DNA of 5,265 bases. It comes from CBIHLX01 sp966210935. GTDB taxonomy: Bacteria; Patescibacteriota; Saccharimonadia; Saccharimonadales; Saccharimonadaceae. The position numbers and the translations under genes were made by a program. The notes beneath the pieces were generated by a model, which did no database searches, was not told where the DNA came from, and worked only from the letters and a program-made list of their open reading frames with translations. The stretch covers positions 1 to 5,265 of the forward strand of contig CBIHLX010000053.1 of assembly GCA_966210935.1 (NCBI GenBank). Reading direction: 5' to 3'. This document shows, piece by piece, positions 4,225 to 5,265 of the stretch (position 1 is the stretch's first letter; each line of letters begins with the position of its first letter).

Positions 4225-4659
4225 CTAGCGCTTCTTCTGATTCAGCAGAAAAATCCGCGCCACGTCGTAGCTACAGCCAACGCGCTTCGCGATCTCACGG
4301 ATGATCATCCCTTGCTTGCGGAGCCGAAGGATCTCTCCTTCCTTGGCTGGAGTGAGGCCGCGAGGCCTAGTGCCAACGCCACGCTCGACCAGGAGGCGCA
4401 AGAAGGTTGACTTCGCGATGCCGTATTCACGAGCCAGCGCCGTGCTCGTCTCGCCCGCTTCGTAGCGAGTCACGAGTTGATCAAGTTCTTCCGGCGTGAA
4501 GCGATCCGCCAGACGGTAGCGCTGCGCAGGACGAGGCTTCTTCGCCGGAGGGCGGCGGAGTTCAGCTGCGTCGATCCGATCGAGGGCGTCGCGGATGATG
4601 TTGAGCTTGTCTATTTTGAAGCTGGCCCGGTTTGAGTAACATCCTAGGACCTCGACCAA
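4225..4659 (-). CDS. Tandem helix-turn-helix protein, recombinase-tail type
   Basis: An ORF of 144 codons from TTG at 4659, rich in Arg, Ala and Leu. A first HTH at about 57-92 (LVTRYEAGE, then LAREYGIAKSTFLRLL) and a second at about 104-140 (EILRLRKQG, then IAKRVGCSYDVARIFLL) form a tandem DNA-binding module. AAELRRPPAKKPRPAQ (31-46) is a basic hinge. Such modules, from memory, occur at or just after the C-terminus of actinobacterial serine recombinases and as stand-alone HTH proteins. The start is doubtful: TTG, no Shine-Dalgarno, and no better start before about residue 63; a TGA closes the frame four codons upstream. It overlaps the recombinase gene's end by 16 bases in another frame. It may be translated by coupling, or be the cut-off tail of a longer gene. 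Composition is much more GC-rich than the gene to its right. Confidence 0.65.
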   Translation of the reverse strand: MVEVLGCYSNRASFKIDKLNIIRDALDRIDAAELRRPPAKKPRPAQRYRLADRFTPEELDQLVTRYEAGETSTALAREYGIAKSTFLRLLVERGVGTRPRGLTPAKEGEILRLRKQGMIIREIAKRVGCSYDVARIFLLNQKKR

Positions 4660-5265
4660 GAAGAATTTTCACTTAAATCCACCATCATATCGTATGGTGG
4701 ATTTAGTTTTATAACAGATACAGCGTTGTCACCAACGCGGAGGTTCAACACCACTTCTTTATACACCGCATCTTCTTCAATCAAATCTGTCGTACTTAGT
4801 ACTGTTTCCAGATACGAATGGATGAGTTCAACAAATTCTTCACGGGTTGGCAAAGCAGCGTGAAGTCGAGTGATGTCCCTGCCGATAGCATCGATACTGG
4901 CTTTATTGGTCAGGATAAGATTTTGGTAATGCTCCAGCTTACCTGTATGATGCTTCTTGTAATCCTCCATACTAACAAGTTGCAGGGATTGGTATTTGGC
5001 ATACATTAACTCATTCTCTTTGAGCCTTGACTTAGCCTCTACAAGCTTGCGCTTGGCTATCTCCTTGTCGGCAGCTATCTTCTGCTCTAGCCTGCCGATA
5101 TAAAGTTTGTGCGCCTCTACTACGTTCTTCGTAAGATGACGTAGCGTCCACTCGATATGCGCCGTGATATATTTCATTCGTACGGTTTTTGGTAGCTTTT
5201 TACCATAAAGCTCAATTGCTTTTTCAGGATTACCCAAACGAGCTGCATTCATAGCCGTCATTGGA
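4644..5265 (-). CDS. Serine-recombinase-like protein, C-terminal part
   Basis: The reading frame is open at the right edge, so only about 206 C-terminal residues are seen, numbered here from the Met at 5261. Residues 45-90 and 103-136 are strongly helical, charged, coiled-coil-like. A segment ELIHSYLETVL (145-155) and a strand-rich end, VVLNLRVGD (170-178) to LNPPYDMMVDL (186-196), follow. This order (long coiled coil, then beta-rich C-terminus ending in N-P-P-Y-D) fits the C-terminal region of large serine recombinases, which insert or excise mobile DNA. The catalytic serine domain and zinc ribbon would lie outside the window, so the call rests on overall pattern. The last nine residues are low-complexity Ser-rich. 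Its end overlaps the HTH ORF out of frame. Confidence 0.6.
   Translation of the reverse strand, partial: PMTAMNAARLGNPEKAIELYGKKLPKTVRMKYITAHIEWTLRHLTKNVVEAHKLYIGRLEQKIAADKEIAKRKLVEAKSRLKENELMYAKYQSLQLVSMEDYKKHHTGKLEHYQNLILTNKASIDAIGRDITRLHAALPTREEFVELIHSYLETVLSTTDLIEEDAVYKEVVLNLRVGDNAVSVIKLNPPYDMMVDLSENSSWSRS
4674..4705. repeat. 12-bp perfect inverted repeat inside the recombinase gene end
   Basis: TAAATCCACCAT (4674-4685) and ATGGTGGATTTA (4694-4705) are exact reverse complements with 8 bases between them. On the coding strand they encode the NPPYD and MVDL residues near the protein's end. On the plus strand GTTTTAT follows, a weak terminator-like tail; on the minus strand none does. A recombinase-binding palindrome is another possibility. 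Confidence 0.6.

Noticed and set aside
173..5265. Alternative genetic code with TGA as a sense codon
   Set aside because: TGA is absent as a stop, but the genes also have no in-frame TGA and appear full length under the standard code, so recoding is not needed.
1..5265. CRISPR array, rRNA, transposase or insertion-sequence ends
   Set aside because: No regularly spaced repeats, no rRNA-like sequence, no DDE-type transposase and no terminal repeats with target duplications were seen.

Overview
The window looks like a bacterial accessory region of small genes at moderate GC, ending in a serine-recombinase-like gene. The organism cannot be fixed from sequence alone. Start codons sitting directly behind -10-like boxes, very small genes, a recombinase tail and an actinobacterial-style HTH module would fit a small-genome lineage such as Patescibacteria/Saccharibacteria living with Actinobacteria, but this is a weak inference. 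The standard genetic code fits: no gene is broken by TGA. None of the nine visible stop codons is TGA (seven TAG, two TAA).

Left end (1-613, minus strand): the N-terminus of an Imm26-like immunity protein runs off the left edge, preceded on the same strand by a complete GNAT acetyltransferase. Both have TATAAT/TATGAT boxes just before the ATG, so near-leaderless mRNAs are likely. A gene-poor stretch follows (614-1156). It holds two clear hairpins, one of them a terminator, and a candidate plus-strand promoter that could make a small RNA.

Centre (1157-2681, minus strand): a three-gene operon, read from 2681 down to 1157. It encodes a small membrane-anchored protein with a His/Met/Cys cluster, a two-repeat DUF305 protein with a Met/His-rich linker, and a membrane-anchored DUF305-like protein that has lost the paired histidines. 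All three have one N-terminal hydrophobic segment and would sit on the outer face of the membrane. Metal (perhaps copper) handling is a reasonable but unproven reading.

Middle right (2682-3636): a plus-strand promoter drives a YjzC-like small protein that ends in a rho-independent terminator. Back to back with it lies a minus-strand terminator, directly behind a 16-codon ORF with an excellent Shine-Dalgarno. A strongly folded leader (3545-3618) then precedes the next gene.

Right (3637-5265): an unrecognised 168-aa protein with a C-terminal Cys/His zinc-site pattern is transcribed to the right. It converges, through a large bidirectional terminator, on a GC-rich tandem-HTH ORF read to the left. 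That ORF overlaps, out of frame, the 3' end of a serine-recombinase-like gene whose N-terminus lies beyond the window. Base composition changes sharply at this junction (about 4620-4670), suggesting a mobile-element boundary.
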